The notes: generated by a model from the sequence alone, not told the origin. A DNA stretch of 64,000 nt from Streptomyces sp. JH14 (GCF_029428675.1 NZ_JAJNEL010000001.1:806001-870000); one strand, 5' to 3'; numbered from the stretch's first letter, positions 54,656 through 64,000 are shown. Numbers and translations: made by a program.

Positions 54656-56881
54656 ATGGGCGACAAGGCTCACGCACACACCGGGGCCGCCGGCAGAGCA
54701 GCAACGGCCGACCGGCCCTCCGCCATACGGAATGTGGTGCTGGTCGGCCACAGCGGATCAGGCAAGACCACCCTCGTCGAGGCCCTCGCGCAGACCGCCG
54801 GAGCGGTCAACCGGGCCGGCCGGGTCGAGGACGGCGCCACGGTCTCCGACTACGACGAGATCGAGCACCGCCAGCAACGCTCCGTACAGCTCTCCCTCGT
54901 TCCTGTCGAATGGGGTGGCTGCAAGATCAATGTGCTGGACACCCCCGGATACGCCGATTTCGTCGGGGAACTCAGGGCCGGTCTGCGAGCAGCGGACGCG
55001 GCCCTCTTCGTTGTCTCGGCGGCCCAGGAGGCCGACTCGGTGGCGGGCACCACCCGCGCCGTGTGGGAGGAGTGCGCCGCCGTCGGCATGCCGCGCGCGA
55101 TCGTCGTCACGCACCTCGACACCGCACGCACCTCCTTCGACGGGATGACCCGGGTCTGCGCCGAGATCTTCGGCGGCGACGACCCCGACGCCGTCCTGCC
55201 GCTCTATCTCCCGGTGCTCGGCCCCGAGGGCCCGGACGGGCACGCCCCGCTGACCGGGCTCACCGGACTCCTCTCGCAGCGGATCTTCGACTACTCCTCC
55301 GGCGAGCGGAAGGAGAACCCGCCCGCCGAGGACCAGCACACCCCGCTCCAGGACGCCCGCAACCGGCTGATCGAGGGGATCATCGCCGAGAGCGAGGACG
55401 AGACGCTGATGGACCGCTACCTCGGCGGCGAGGACATCGACGTCAAGACCCTCATCGACGATCTGGAGCGCGCCGTCGCCCGCGGCTCGTTCCACCCCGT
55501 GCTCGCCGCGGCGCCCGCCGCCGACGGAGCACGCCAGGGCATCGGCACCGTGGAGCTGCTGGACCTGATCACCGGCGGCTTCCCGACTCCACTGGAACGC
55601 CCGATGCCCGACGTCACGACCCCGCAGGGGGCTATGCTCCCCGCCCCGGTCTGCGACCCGGAGGGACCGCTGGTCGCCGAGGTGGTCAAGACCGCCTCCG
55701 ACCCGTACGTCGGACGTGTCTCGCTCGTCCGCGTCTTCTCCGGCACCCTGCGTCCCGACGAGACCGTCCACGTCCTCGGACACGGCCTGACCGACCCCGG
55801 TCACGAGCCCCGCCCCTTCCATGACGCGGAGGTACGCGTCGGCGCGCTCTCCGCCCCGTTCGGCAAACAGCAGCGCGCGTTGACCAGGTGCATCGCCGGG
55901 GACCTGGCCTGCGTCGCCAAACTGGGCAGCGCCGAGACCGGCGACACCCTCTCGGCCCCGGAGGATCCGCTGCTGATGGAGCCCTGGACCATGCCCGACC
56001 CGCTGCTGCCCCTCGCCATCGAGGCGCACAGCAAGGCGGACGAGGACAAGCTCTCCCAGGGGCTCGCACGGCTCGTCGCCGAGGACCCGACCATGCGCCT
56101 CGAACAGAACCAGGACACCCACCAGGTCGTTCTGTGGTGCCTCGGCGAAGCCCATCAGGACGTGGCGCTGGACCGGTTGCGCACCCGGTACGGGGTGCAG
56201 GTCGACGCGGTACCGCACCGGGTGCCCCTGCGCGAGACGTTCGCCGGCCCGTCGGCCGGCCGAGGCCGGCACGTCAAACAGTCCGGCGGACACGGCCAGT
56301 ACGCCATCTGCGAGATCGACGTGGAGCCGCTGTCCCCGGGTTCGGGCATCGAGTTCGTCGACAAGGTGGTCGGCGGTGCGGTGCCGCGCCAGTTCATCCC
56401 GTCCGTGGAGAAGGGCATACGCGCCCAGGCCGCCCGCGGAGTGGCGGCCGGCCATCCGCTCGTCGACGTACGGATCACCCTCCGGGACGGGAAGGCGCAC
56501 TCCGTGGACTCGTCCGACGCCGCGTTCCAGGCGGCGGGCGCACTGGCCCTGCGGGAAGCGGCCTCCGACACCCGCATCCAGCTCCTCGAACCCGTCTGCG
56601 AGGTCCAGGTGCTGGTCCCCGACGGCTATGTGGGACCGGTGATGAGCGATCTGTCGGGGCGGCGCGGGCGCGTGATCGGCACCGAGCAGTCGGGGCCGGG
56701 ACGCACGCTCGTACGGGCCGAGGTGCCCGAGCTGGAGATCGGCCGGTACGCGGTCGACCTGCGCTCGCTGTCGCACGGCACCGGCCGCTTCGACCGGTCG
56801 TACGCCCGGCACGAACCGATGCCCCCACAGCTCGCGGACCGCATGCGTGACGAACAGGAGAGCACCTCGATCGGCGCGTAG
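54656..56881 (+). CDS. Elongation factor G-like GTPase (FusA2-type paralogue)
   Basis: The 741-aa protein has all EF-G domains: a G domain with P-loop GHSGSGKTT (31-39) and DTPG (95-98), a domain II, and domain III-V with RGRHVKQSGGHGQYAICEI. It is not the canonical factor: the G4 motif is THLD (152-155) instead of NKxD, and the switch I stretch RGITI is RSVQL (75-79), losing the Mg-binding Thr. It may be a weak or non-translocating GTPase. GGGAGG precedes the ATG at 54656. It is divergent from pgsA. Confidence 0.9.
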   Translation: MGDKAHAHTGAAGRAATADRPSAIRNVVLVGHSGSGKTTLVEALAQTAGAVNRAGRVEDGATVSDYDEIEHRQQRSVQLSLVPVEWGGCKINVLDTPGYADFVGELRAGLRAADAALFVVSAAQEADSVAGTTRAVWEECAAVGMPRAIVVTHLDTARTSFDGMTRVCAEIFGGDDPDAVLPLYLPVLGPEGPDGHAPLTGLTGLLSQRIFDYSSGERKENPPAEDQHTPLQDARNRLIEGIIAESEDETLMDRYLGGEDIDVKTLIDDLERAVARGSFHPVLAAAPAADGARQGIGTVELLDLITGGFPTPLERPMPDVTTPQGAMLPAPVCDPEGPLVAEVVKTASDPYVGRVSLVRVFSGTLRPDETVHVLGHGLTDPGHEPRPFHDAEVRVGALSAPFGKQQRALTRCIAGDLACVAKLGSAETGDTLSAPEDPLLMEPWTMPDPLLPLAIEAHSKADEDKLSQGLARLVAEDPTMRLEQNQDTHQVVLWCLGEAHQDVALDRLRTRYGVQVDAVPHRVPLRETFAGPSAGRGRHVKQSGGHGQYAICEIDVEPLSPGSGIEFVDKVVGGAVPRQFIPSVEKGIRAQAARGVAAGHPLVDVRITLRDGKAHSVDSSDAAFQAAGALALREAASDTRIQLLEPVCEVQVLVPDGYVGPVMSDLSGRRGRVIGTEQSGPGRTLVRAEVPELEIGRYAVDLRSLSHGTGRFDRSYARHEPMPPQLADRMRDEQESTSIGA

Positions 56882-56890
56882 CCGGTGGCG

Positions 56891-56920
56891 CCGCCCGCTC
56901 CTGTCCACAGGGGCGGGCGG
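56891..56920 (+). terminator. Hairpin after the EF-G paralogue
   Basis: CCGCCCGCTCCT (56891-56902) pairs with AGGGGCGGGCGG (56909-56920) with one G-T wobble, 9 nt past the stop. Confidence 0.5.
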
Positions 56921-57029
56921 GGTCACGATCCGGACGATACGCTGTGGTCCCAGCTCAGAAGGTGTGCCGGGCACGGCAGTTGGGAAAACAGCCGCAGGAG
57001 CAGATCCTTGGCGGCGAGTGGGGGCGACA

Positions 57030-58700
57030 GTGGCCAACGACGGATTCGATTTCTCCCCCGGAGCGCAGATCCCGCTCCAGGGGGCGGCCGGACAGGCGGT
57101 GGCGACGAACGCCCTCGCCTCCGCCGCATACCGCGACAGCCCGGTGGAAGACATACTCAAGGCCAACAGCGAGTGGCACATTTCCAAGATCCAGGAAGGC
57201 CGCTCCAAGCTGTTCAAGAGCAGGTACTTCACCCCCAACCTCGGCGAGGCGTTCTCCCGCGCCGTCCAGGAGCGCATGCTGGGCGGCGCCCGCAAGGCCC
57301 TCATCCAGTCCTTCGGCACCGACCCGCAGACCGTCGTCGAGCATTGCCTGTCCGCAACCCGGCTCCGTAAGGCCCGGGACACCAAACTCACCCTGGTGAC
57401 CGCGCTCTTCGGCTTCGTCTTCCTGCCCGGACTGCTGCTGTGGGTTCTCGCCTTCCGGCTGCGCGACGGCCTGAACAACACGAAGGACAAGGCTCTCGGC
57501 GCCCTCGGTACCGCGCTGCTCCCGCTCATCGGCATCGTGGCTCTGGTCTTCCTGGTCAAGCTGCCCGTCACCGGTCTCCTCGCGCTGTACCTGCGCGCGA
57601 TGATCGTCGCCCCCGTGATCGGCTGGCTGATCGCCAAGCGGATCGCCGAGACCTCCGCCAAGGACATGCGCGCCCGCTGGGAGGGGCTGCTCTCGGGCGG
57701 CGGCGTCATCGCCAAGATCCCCGAGGCGGTGCCGAAGAACCCGAACGAGACCGCCCGCGAGGCGCTCCGCCAGGGCCTGGAGAAGCTGGCGGCCGAGCAG
57801 CAGTCCAACTCCGTGTTCTACGCGGGGCCCAAGGGCATCCTCGGCATGGGCACCCGCTGGGGCAGCTGGCAGCTCGCCGAGGAACTCGTCTCCAAGGAGC
57901 CCGGCAAGGAATTCCACCAGTTCCGCAGCTGGGACCTGATACGCGTCATCCACGATCAGCTCAAGATGCTGGAACGCGGCCCGCTGCACACCGGCGGCTT
58001 CCCCACGCCGTCGGTCACGCACTGGATCGTCTCGCCCGTCGGTGAGAACGCCGACGAGGTCGCCCGCCCTGACGGCGAGGACGTCGCCACCTTCCAGATC
58101 AAGCCGCACGAGATACAGCGGATCTGCAACCACCAGCAGTTCGGCAGCGGTGACCGGCACTACCTGGGCGTCCAGTTCACCCTCTGGGACGGTCAGCTGG
58201 TGATCACCATGATGATCACTGTCACGGTGCTCCACGAAACGCTGCGGATCGAGGTCACCGGGCACGCCCTGGGCCCCGTCCACTCGCTCTTCACGAGCAA
58301 GCCGAAAGCCAAGGAGAAGACGGTCAACAAGACCGTCAGGTTCTGGGAGACCCGCAAGGTCACGCTCCCGCTGGTGGAGCCCAAGGAGGTCGTCCGCCTG
58401 GCCCTGCGCGCGCCCTTCACCTGGTATCCGCCCCTGCTCGACTACCTGGGCGGCAAGATCACTCTCCCGGAGCCGTTCGGCCTGCGCCACGCCTGGGCCG
58501 AGAAGCCGTGGCGCCACCGCTTCATGGCGGACGACGCCATACGCGCCGCCACCCCCGTACTGCGGGCCGTGCACAGCGCCGCGCTGCGCGTCCTCGACGA
58601 GCACGGCGTCGACACGGAGCGTTTCGACACCCGCTCCACGATTCTCAGCGGGTTCGTGCAGGACCCCACACCGAAGAAGGCCGACATGTACGACGCATGA
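57030..58700 (+). CDS. Large membrane protein, unknown function
   Basis: Not recognised. The 556-aa protein has a polar N-terminus (about 115 residues), two or more membrane segments (about 118-142, LTLVTALFGFVFLPGLLLWVLAF, and about 155-200), and a soluble C-terminal domain of about 340 residues with HWIVSPVGENADEVARP and HYLGVQFTLWDGQLVITMMITVTVLHETLRIEVTGHALGP-type beta-rich sequence. The GTG at 57030 is preferred for its GGGGG spacing; a GTG at 57018 is possible. It follows the EF-G paralogue on the same strand. Confidence 0.8.
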   Translation: MANDGFDFSPGAQIPLQGAAGQAVATNALASAAYRDSPVEDILKANSEWHISKIQEGRSKLFKSRYFTPNLGEAFSRAVQERMLGGARKALIQSFGTDPQTVVEHCLSATRLRKARDTKLTLVTALFGFVFLPGLLLWVLAFRLRDGLNNTKDKALGALGTALLPLIGIVALVFLVKLPVTGLLALYLRAMIVAPVIGWLIAKRIAETSAKDMRARWEGLLSGGGVIAKIPEAVPKNPNETAREALRQGLEKLAAEQQSNSVFYAGPKGILGMGTRWGSWQLAEELVSKEPGKEFHQFRSWDLIRVIHDQLKMLERGPLHTGGFPTPSVTHWIVSPVGENADEVARPDGEDVATFQIKPHEIQRICNHQQFGSGDRHYLGVQFTLWDGQLVITMMITVTVLHETLRIEVTGHALGPVHSLFTSKPKAKEKTVNKTVRFWETRKVTLPLVEPKEVVRLALRAPFTWYPPLLDYLGGKITLPEPFGLRHAWAEKPWRHRFMADDAIRAATPVLRAVHSAALRVLDEHGVDTERFDTRSTILSGFVQDPTPKKADMYDA

Positions 58701-58717
58701 AGATGCACCGGATGCGT

Positions 58718-58755
58718 GTGTGGGGCGTCCCGGACAGGTCCCGGACGCCCCACAC
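58718..58755. terminator. Terminator between convergent membrane-protein and HIT genes
   Basis: GTGTGGGGCGTCC (58718-58730) and GGACGCCCCACAC (58743-58755) form a perfect 13-bp stem, between two convergent stops. Confidence 0.72.
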
Positions 58756-58769
58756 GCGTACGACTCGGC

Positions 58770-59330
58770 TCAGACCGCGGGCCATGCGTCGGCCAGCATC
58801 TTCCGGGTGTCCGCGAGCAGCTGCGGCAGCACCTTCGTGTGGCCGACCACCGGCATGAAGTTCGTGTCGCCGCCCCAGCGCGGCACCAGGTGCTGATGCA
58901 GATGGGCAGCGATGCCCGCACCCGCCACCGTCCCCTGGTTCATCCCGATGTTGAAGCCGTGCGCCCCCGAGGCCGCCCGCAGCGCCGACATCGCCCGCTT
59001 GGTGAAATCGGCCAGCTCGAGCGTCTCCGGACCGTCCAGCTCCGTGTAGTCCGCGACGTGCCGGTACGGCACCACCATGAGGTGCCCGCCGTTGTACGGA
59101 TACAGATTCAGCACGGCATAGACCTTCTCGCCGCGGGCCACGATCAGTCCGTCCTCGTCCGACTTGGCCGGGATCGCACAGAACGGACAACCGTCGCCGG
59201 CCTCCGGGCCGGTCGGCTTGTTCTCACCCTGGATGTACGCCATCCGGTGAGGTGTCCACAGGCGCTGGAACGCGTCGGGCGTCCCCACTCCGATCTGCTG
59301 CTCCGGCTCAGTCGTCATGCCGATCAGCAT
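58770..59330 (-). CDS. HIT-family AP4A phosphorylase/hydrolase-like protein
   Basis: The 186-aa protein has zinc-binding C48/C51 (CPFC), the NLYPYNGGHLMVVPYRH strand, and the histidine triad H143-L-H145-Q-H147. It resembles the mycobacterial diadenosine tetraphosphate phosphorylase (Rv2613c group). The ATG at 59330 has GGGAG about 9 nt upstream; the ATG four codons later has no ribosome-binding site. It lies between thrS and the pgsA cluster, as in mycobacteria. Confidence 0.9.
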   Translation of the reverse strand: MLIGMTTEPEQQIGVGTPDAFQRLWTPHRMAYIQGENKPTGPEAGDGCPFCAIPAKSDEDGLIVARGEKVYAVLNLYPYNGGHLMVVPYRHVADYTELDGPETLELADFTKRAMSALRAASGAHGFNIGMNQGTVAGAGIAAHLHQHLVPRWGGDTNFMPVVGHTKVLPQLLADTRKMLADAWPAV

Positions 59331-59396
59331 ATTGCTTCACTCCCGCGGAGCGTGTCGCCGGGGCGGCACCGGCCGGCGGACGGCGATGCTGAGGCG

Positions 59397-60074
59397 ATGA
59401 GCGACCGGCCCAGTGCCTCCACCCCCCTCCGGTTCAGGCGCTGGGAGCAGCGCACCGAAGGACCGCTCTTCGCCGCGTCGCTCGTCTTTCTCCTGGGGTA
59501 CGCGGGCCGGGTCCTCGCCCCCCACGACGCCCAGACCTGGCGCGACCTCGCCCTGGCCCTGGTCTGGTTCACCTGGCTGCTCTTCGCGGTGGATTTCGCC
59601 GTACGGATCCGGCTCAGCGGCCAGGGTCTGCGGTTCCTCCGCACCCACTGGCTGGACACGGTGGTGCTGATGCTCCCCCTGTTGCGGCCGTTGCGCCTGA
59701 TCGAGGTCTACACGGCGATCCAGCGGCGCAGGGCGCAGCCGAGGCTGAGCCTGCACGCCCGGGTGATCGCCTACGCCGGTATGACCGCGGCGCTGCTCGG
59801 CTTCTCGGCCGCGCTGGCCGTGTACCACCAGGAGCACGGTGCTCCGGGCGCCACGATCCGTACGTTCGGCGACGCGGTGTGGTGGGCGTGCGCGACGCTG
59901 ACCACGGTCGGTTACGGGGATGTGACACCGGTCACGCCGAGCGGCAGGACCATCGCGGTGGGGCTGATGGTCTGCGGCCTGGCGCTGCTGGGGGCGGTGA
60001 CGGGTTCGTTCTCCTCGTGGCTGGTCCAGGTGTTCACCCGGGAGGACGAGCAGGGGCCCCCGCAGAGCGGTTAG
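59397..60074 (+). CDS. Voltage-gated-like potassium channel
   Basis: The 225-aa protein has a voltage-sensor-like four-helix part with an arginine-bearing segment (RPLRLIEVYTAIQRRR, about 97-112) and a pore domain with selectivity filter T170-V-G-Y-G-D175. It should conduct potassium across the membrane. The ATG at 59397 has GAGG nearby but poorly spaced. The stop codon TAG (60072-60074) is formed by the first bases of a MITE-like element, so the native C-terminus may have been changed. Confidence 0.88.
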   Translation: MSDRPSASTPLRFRRWEQRTEGPLFAASLVFLLGYAGRVLAPHDAQTWRDLALALVWFTWLLFAVDFAVRIRLSGQGLRFLRTHWLDTVVLMLPLLRPLRLIEVYTAIQRRRAQPRLSLHARVIAYAGMTAALLGFSAALAVYHQEHGAPGATIRTFGDAVWWACATLTTVGYGDVTPVTPSGRTIAVGLMVCGLALLGAVTGSFSSWLVQVFTREDEQGPPQSG

Positions 60075-60235
60075 GGTCTTTCGTTTGGATCATGCTGGGC
60101 TCGCGGGGTCGCGCACGCACATCTGCCGCGTTGTCGTCAGTCCCCGACGCTCCGCGTCGGCTCCTTCCTCCGCCTTGCAGCTGCACGCACCCGACCCCGC
60201 TCCCTGATCCAGCCTGATCCAAACGAAAGACCCTA
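60072..60235. mobile_element. MITE-like element with terminal inverted repeats and TA flanks
   Basis: A 160-bp non-coding element (60074-60233) is bounded by perfect 19-bp inverted repeats: GGGTCTTTCGTTTGGATCA at 60074-60092 and its complement at 60215-60233. Similarity of the two arms continues imperfectly for about 50 bp, so the RNA or single strand could fold into a long hairpin. It is flanked by TA on both sides, as for IS630/Tc1-type insertion. It contains no gene. It sits between the potassium channel and thrS and may also act as a terminator for both. Confidence 0.72.
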
Positions 60236-60268
60236 GCTCCGTGGGGGCCCCTGTGGCCTTGCGGCCGG

Positions 60269-62245
60269 TCAGACCTGGACGCGGTCCTCGACGGCCTTCT
60301 GGATCTTGGCGATGGCGTCGGCGACCGGAATGCCGTTCTCCTGCGATCCGTCGCGGTAGCGGAAGGAGACGGCACCGTTGGCCATGTCCTCATCACCCGC
60401 GATGATCATGAAGGGCACCTTGGCCTTCTGCTGGTTGCGGATCTTCTTCTGCATGCGGTCGGACGAGGCGTCCACCTCGACCCGCAGGCCCTTCTTCCTG
60501 GCCTCCGCAGCGAACTCCTGGAGATACGGGATGTGCGCGTCACCGATCGGGATGCCCACCGCCTGGACCGGGGCCAGCCACACCGGGAACGCGCCCGCGT
60601 AGTGCTCCAGCAGCACGGCGAAGAAGCGCTCGATGGAGCCGAACAGGGCACGGTGGATCATGACCGGGCGCTGCTTGGTCCCGTCGGGGCCGGTGTACTC
60701 CAGATCGAAGCGCTCCGGCAGGTTGAAGTCGAGCTGCACGGTCGACATCTGCCAGGTGCGGCCGATGGCGTCCTTGCACTGGACCGAGATCTTCGGGCCG
60801 TAGAACGCGGCGCCGCCCGGGTCCGGAACCAGCGGCAGGCCCTGCTTCTCGGCGACCTGGCGCAGCGTCTCGGTGGCCTCTTCCCAGACCTCGTCCGAGC
60901 CGACGAACTTCTCCGGGTCCTTGGTGGAGAGTTCCAGGTAGAAGTCGGTCAGACCGTAGTCGCGCAGCAGGTTCAGGACGAAGGTGAGCGTCCTGTCGAG
61001 CTCCTCCGCCATCTGCTCCTTGGTGCAGTAGATGTGCGCGTCGTCCTGTGTGAAGCCGCGCGAGCGGGTCAGGCCGTGCACCACACCCGACTTCTCGTAC
61101 CGGTACACCGTGCCGAACTCGAAAAGACGCAGCGGCAGTTCACGGTAGGAGCGGCCGCGCGCGTCGAAGATCAGGTTGTGCATCGGGCAGTTCATCGGCT
61201 TGAGGTAGTAGTCCACCCCGTCGTCGAGCTGCATGGGCGGGTACATGCCCTCGGCGTACCAGTCCAGGTGGCCGGACTTCTCGAAGAGATTGCCCTTCGT
61301 GGCGTGCGGCGAGTAGACGAACTCGTAGCCCTCCTCCTCGTGCCGCTTGCGCGAGTAGTCCTCCATGGCCCGGCGGATGATGCCGCCCTTGGGGTGGAAG
61401 ACGGCGAGGCCGGGGCCGATCTCGTCGGGGAAGGAGAAGAGGTCCAGCTCGTTGCCGAGCTTGCGGTGGTCGCGCTTGGCGGCCTCCTCCAGGAACTCCA
61501 GGTGCGCCTTGAGCTCGTCCTTGGTGGGCCATGCGGTGCCGTAGATGCGCTGGAGCATCGGGTTCTTCTCGCTGCCCCGCCAGTACGCCGCGGCGTTCCG
61601 CATCAGCTTGAACGCCGGGATGTTCCGGGTGGTCGGCAGGTGCGGACCACGGCAGAGGTCCTTCCAGCACAGGTCGCCCGTCTTGGCGTCCAGGTTGTCG
61701 TAGATGGTCAGCTCGCCGCCGCCCACCTCGACGTCCGCGCCGTCGTCCGTGGAGGCCGCGCCCTTGATGCCGATGAGCTCCAGCTTGTACGGCTCGTCGG
61801 CCAGCTCCTCGCGGGCGGCCTCGTCGGTGACGACCCGGCGCGAGAACCGCTGTCCCCGCTTCTGGATCTCCTGCATCTTCTTCTCGATGGCCTTGAGGTC
61901 CTCGGGCGTGAACGGCTTCTCGACGTCGAAGTCGTAGTAGAAGCCGTCCTTGACCGGCGGGCCGATGCCGAGCTTGGCCTCGGGGAAGAGCTCCTGCACG
62001 GCCTGCGCCATGACGTGCGCGGTGGAGTGCCGGAGGATGTTCAGGCCGTCCTCGGAGGAAATCTCGACGGGCTCGACGACCTCGCCGTCGGCGACGACGT
62101 ACGCGAGGTCCTTCAGCTCACCGGCCACCCGGGCGGCGACGACGGTGCGCTCGCCTGGGAAGAGCTCGGCAGCCGTAGTGCCCGTCGTCACCACGCGCTC
62201 TTCCCGCTCGGAATCGCGTTGGATGATCACACGGACGTCTGACAC
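60269..62245 (-). CDS. thrS: Threonyl-tRNA synthetase
   Basis: It charges tRNA-Thr. The 658-aa protein has an N-terminal TGS domain (about 1-65), an editing domain with [10 protein letters not shown], a class II core with MNCPMHNL (zinc Cys), [17 protein letters not shown] and [14 protein letters not shown], and a C-terminal anticodon-binding domain. GTG start with AGGAG upstream. The frame is open well beyond the start, but only this part matches. Confidence 0.96.
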   Translation of the reverse strand: MSDVRVIIQRDSEREERVVTTGTTAAELFPGERTVVAARVAGELKDLAYVVADGEVVEPVEISSEDGLNILRHSTAHVMAQAVQELFPEAKLGIGPPVKDGFYYDFDVEKPFTPEDLKAIEKKMQEIQKRGQRFSRRVVTDEAAREELADEPYKLELIGIKGAASTDDGADVEVGGGELTIYDNLDAKTGDLCWKDLCRGPHLPTTRNIPAFKLMRNAAAYWRGSEKNPMLQRIYGTAWPTKDELKAHLEFLEEAAKRDHRKLGNELDLFSFPDEIGPGLAVFHPKGGIIRRAMEDYSRKRHEEEGYEFVYSPHATKGNLFEKSGHLDWYAEGMYPPMQLDDGVDYYLKPMNCPMHNLIFDARGRSYRELPLRLFEFGTVYRYEKSGVVHGLTRSRGFTQDDAHIYCTKEQMAEELDRTLTFVLNLLRDYGLTDFYLELSTKDPEKFVGSDEVWEEATETLRQVAEKQGLPLVPDPGGAAFYGPKISVQCKDAIGRTWQMSTVQLDFNLPERFDLEYTGPDGTKQRPVMIHRALFGSIERFFAVLLEHYAGAFPVWLAPVQAVGIPIGDAHIPYLQEFAAEARKKGLRVEVDASSDRMQKKIRNQQKAKVPFMIIAGDEDMANGAVSFRYRDGSQENGIPVADAIAKIQKAVEDRVQV

Positions 62246-62373
62246 CGGTCTCTCCTGACTGAAGGGGGGTGCGCGCCGTATTCCACTGCGCACGCAAGAC
62301 GAATCGTACCGAGCCGGTGGCCCCCTTCGCGAAAGGGTTCGCTCCGGCCACCCGGCCGCCCGGTGCTGTGCGT

Positions 62374-63654
62374 CTATTCGCCCGTGCAGGCCTCCTCGAA
62401 GAAGTCGAGGTTCTCCTGCAGCGACTTCATCAGCCGGTCCCGTTCCGCCTCGTCGACCTGTACGGGCACCACCTGCGAGGCCCCGGTCAGCCGCCGGAAG
62501 CCGTCCCGGCTCTCCAGCCGCCCCTCCACCCGGATCGGCAGTCCGACGAGATGGGCGTGGCCGGCGATCCGGTACGCCTCCTCGTCGAGCTCCAGTCTCA
62601 CGTGCGGGACCTCGGCGCCCGCCAGGACCCGCAGCCGTACGATTCCGGCGCCGCGCGGTCCCGAGCGGCGCATCCGTACGACGGCCCCGGTGATCCGCAC
62701 GGTGACGGCCGGTTCGTCCTCGATGTAGCGGGCCCCCGCCAGCCGCAGGGCCGGAAGGTCGCCGGGGGAGAATTCCACCGGTTCGGGGCGGGCGGGGCAG
62801 CCTTCGGGGGTTCCCGCGGCGGGTGCCCAGGCGAGGGCGATCCTTGTTCCCTCCGAACCGCGGACCAGAGCGATGACGGCCTGGGTCAGCTCCCGGCTGA
62901 CACCGGCCTCGACGGCGCTGTCGAAGGCCTCCATCCCGCCGGTGGCGCGCTGGAAGTCGATGGCTTCGCGGGTGGCGTGCAGGGCGTGGTAGAGCCGTAC
63001 GGCGACGGCCCGGCCCGGGGCGACCGGGAGGTACGCCGTGAGGTCGCGGCCGCCCGGGGCGGGTCCGACGAGCATGCCTTCCAGAGCGGCGAGGGCCCTT
63101 CTGCGGTGGCGTGCGCCGTGGAAGCCGGCGCGCCCCCGTACGGCGAGCGCCCCGGCGAGGAGGATCTGCCGGGCCGCGGCGCGCAGCTGGTCGGCGCCGC
63201 TCCAGCTGGCGGCTCCGGCGGCTCCCGCGGGTCCAGCCACGCCGTCGGGGACATCGCGCCACCAGCGGATCTCGTCGCTGGGCACGGCGAGGGAGACCAG
63301 GACGTCACGGGCCGAGGGCGCCGCACTGCGGGCGAGCGCGGTGAGCGCCTCGGCGAGGAGGTCCTCGCTGTCGGGGAAGGCCGTGGTGTCGGGTACGAGG
63401 AGGCTCGTGCCGCCGGAGGGTGTCGCGTTTCCCGGTGGGGTCCATCGGCTGTACCGTCCGGCCGCGCCGCCGCGGCGGCGCCAGCCGTGCCGGTCCAGCA
63501 GGGCCCCGAGGACCGCGGGGTCGACGCGGGCGGGATCGGGGATGTCCCCGGCGGGCGGCACCACGGCGGGCCAGTGGCCCATGGTCTCGTTGGGGTGTGG
63601 TCGCGTGCCCGACGGCATGACTGCGTCGACGGGCTCGTCCATCGGCCGGTGCAT
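62374..63654 (-). CDS. Hypothetical protein, unrecognised family
   Basis: The 426-aa protein has a Pro-rich N-terminal part with [27 protein letters not shown], a helix-rich middle (about 90-230) and a C-terminal beta-rich region ([43 protein letters not shown]). No catalytic motif is recognised. The ATG at 63654 shares one base with the upstream stop (TGATG) and is preceded by GGGAGGGAG, so the two genes are coupled. It follows the same strand as thrS. Confidence 0.8.
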   Translation of the reverse strand: MHRPMDEPVDAVMPSGTRPHPNETMGHWPAVVPPAGDIPDPARVDPAVLGALLDRHGWRRRGGAAGRYSRWTPPGNATPSGGTSLLVPDTTAFPDSEDLLAEALTALARSAAPSARDVLVSLAVPSDEIRWWRDVPDGVAGPAGAAGAASWSGADQLRAAARQILLAGALAVRGRAGFHGARHRRRALAALEGMLVGPAPGGRDLTAYLPVAPGRAVAVRLYHALHATREAIDFQRATGGMEAFDSAVEAGVSRELTQAVIALVRGSEGTRIALAWAPAAGTPEGCPARPEPVEFSPGDLPALRLAGARYIEDEPAVTVRITGAVVRMRRSGPRGAGIVRLRVLAGAEVPHVRLELDEEAYRIAGHAHLVGLPIRVEGRLESRDGFRRLTGASQVVPVQVDEAERDRLMKSLQENLDFFEEACTGE

Positions 63655-64000
63655 CAGGGTCTCCCTCCCGCCCCGACCCGCGTCATGATCTCGCAGAGCG
63701 CGCGGTCGTCGAATATGCGCGTGGTCGGGATCCGCACAGTGGTCCTGTGCCGGCCCGTCACCGCGTGGCCGGCCAGGTTGGTCCAGTAGCAGCAGTGCCG
63801 CAGGTCGAGCCGGTCGTGGCCGGCCCGCAGCCAGTCGTCCTGGCTGCGCGGCACGATCATCACGACCAGGATCTTGTGCACCGACACGGGTGTCCGGGCG
63901 AGCTTCACGAGGTGGGCGTTGTCCAGCGTGAAGGCGAACGACGGTCCGGGTGGGTGCGGGGGTATCTGATAGGTGCATTTCAGCTGCACCTTTATGGTCA
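63654..64000 (-). CDS. DUF4365-like protein, C-terminal part (cut by window end)
   Basis: The visible 115 residues include VQLKCTYQIPPHPPGPSFAFTLD and RSQDDWLRAGHDRLDLRHCCYWTNLAGH, typical of the DUF4365 group; several members resemble Mrr/restriction-type endonuclease folds (QxK-type core), but function is unproven. The frame is open through the window end (TIKVQLK precedes the apparent Met at 63989), so the real start lies outside. It is coupled to the 426-aa gene by TGATG. Confidence 0.75.
   Translation of the reverse strand, partial: TIKVQLKCTYQIPPHPPGPSFAFTLDNAHLVKLARTPVSVHKILVVMIVPRSQDDWLRAGHDRLDLRHCCYWTNLAGHAVTGRHRTTVRIPTTRIFDDRALCEIMTRVGAGGRP

Overview
This is a high-GC actinomycete chromosome segment, almost certainly Streptomyces. 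The support is strong GC codon bias, frequent GTG starts, the developmental regulator BldD, the integration host factor sIHF, and a core gene order that I recall from Streptomyces coelicolor (metK to thrS). Nearly all of it is core genome. No tRNA, rRNA, CRISPR array, prophage or transposase gene was seen. Most genes lie on the minus strand; the plus-strand genes are bldD, a STAND ATPase, a DUF2470 protein, a cyclophilin, a DUF349 protein, an EF-G paralogue, a membrane protein and a potassium channel.

Layout. 1-3038: metK (5' end only), coaBC, rpoZ, gmk and the sIHF gene. 3283-13254: a pyrimidine operon read pyrR-pyrB-pyrC-(193-aa membrane protein)-carA-carB-pyrD-pyrF, encoding all of UMP synthesis except pyrE. 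Its leader carries a PyrR-loop-like motif next to the pyrR Shine-Dalgarno. 13453-13953: bldD, divergent from pyrR, followed by a strong terminator and a roughly 490-bp interrupted palindrome. 14630-17749: nusB, efp, an M24 peptidase-like protein and a P-loop protein. 17896-27950: two small membrane-associated proteins, alaS, ruvX, mltG and the shikimate genes aroE-aroC-aroK/aroB-aroQ, many overlapping by 4 nt. aroK and aroB share one open frame here. 28110-38666: STAND ATPase, rpsD, an iron-box-controlled DUF2470 protein, rarA, a VKOR protein, hisS, an MBL hydrolase, a cyclophilin and a DUF349 protein. 38765-48979: rel, apt, secF, secD, yajC, ruvB, ruvA, ruvC and yebC. 49042-54383: pdxT, pdxS, and a phosphatidylinositol mannoside block (pgsA-type synthase, acyltransferase, PimA-like glycosyltransferase). 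54656-64000: EF-G paralogue, membrane protein, HIT protein, potassium channel, a MITE-like element, thrS, and two accessory-looking genes, the last cut by the window end.

Regulatory signals are the most interesting content. Two promoters (ruvC and rarA) match the RecA-independent DNA-damage promoter, TTGTCAGTG-N8-TAnnnT, with exact spacing. The rarA copy sits so close to the start that its mRNA would be leaderless. There is also a 17/19 DmdR/IdeR-type iron box, a PyrR-loop-like leader, a BldD-type operator and many perfect-stem terminators. Several conserved enzymes have changed key residues: the M24 protein, MltG and the EF-G paralogue.
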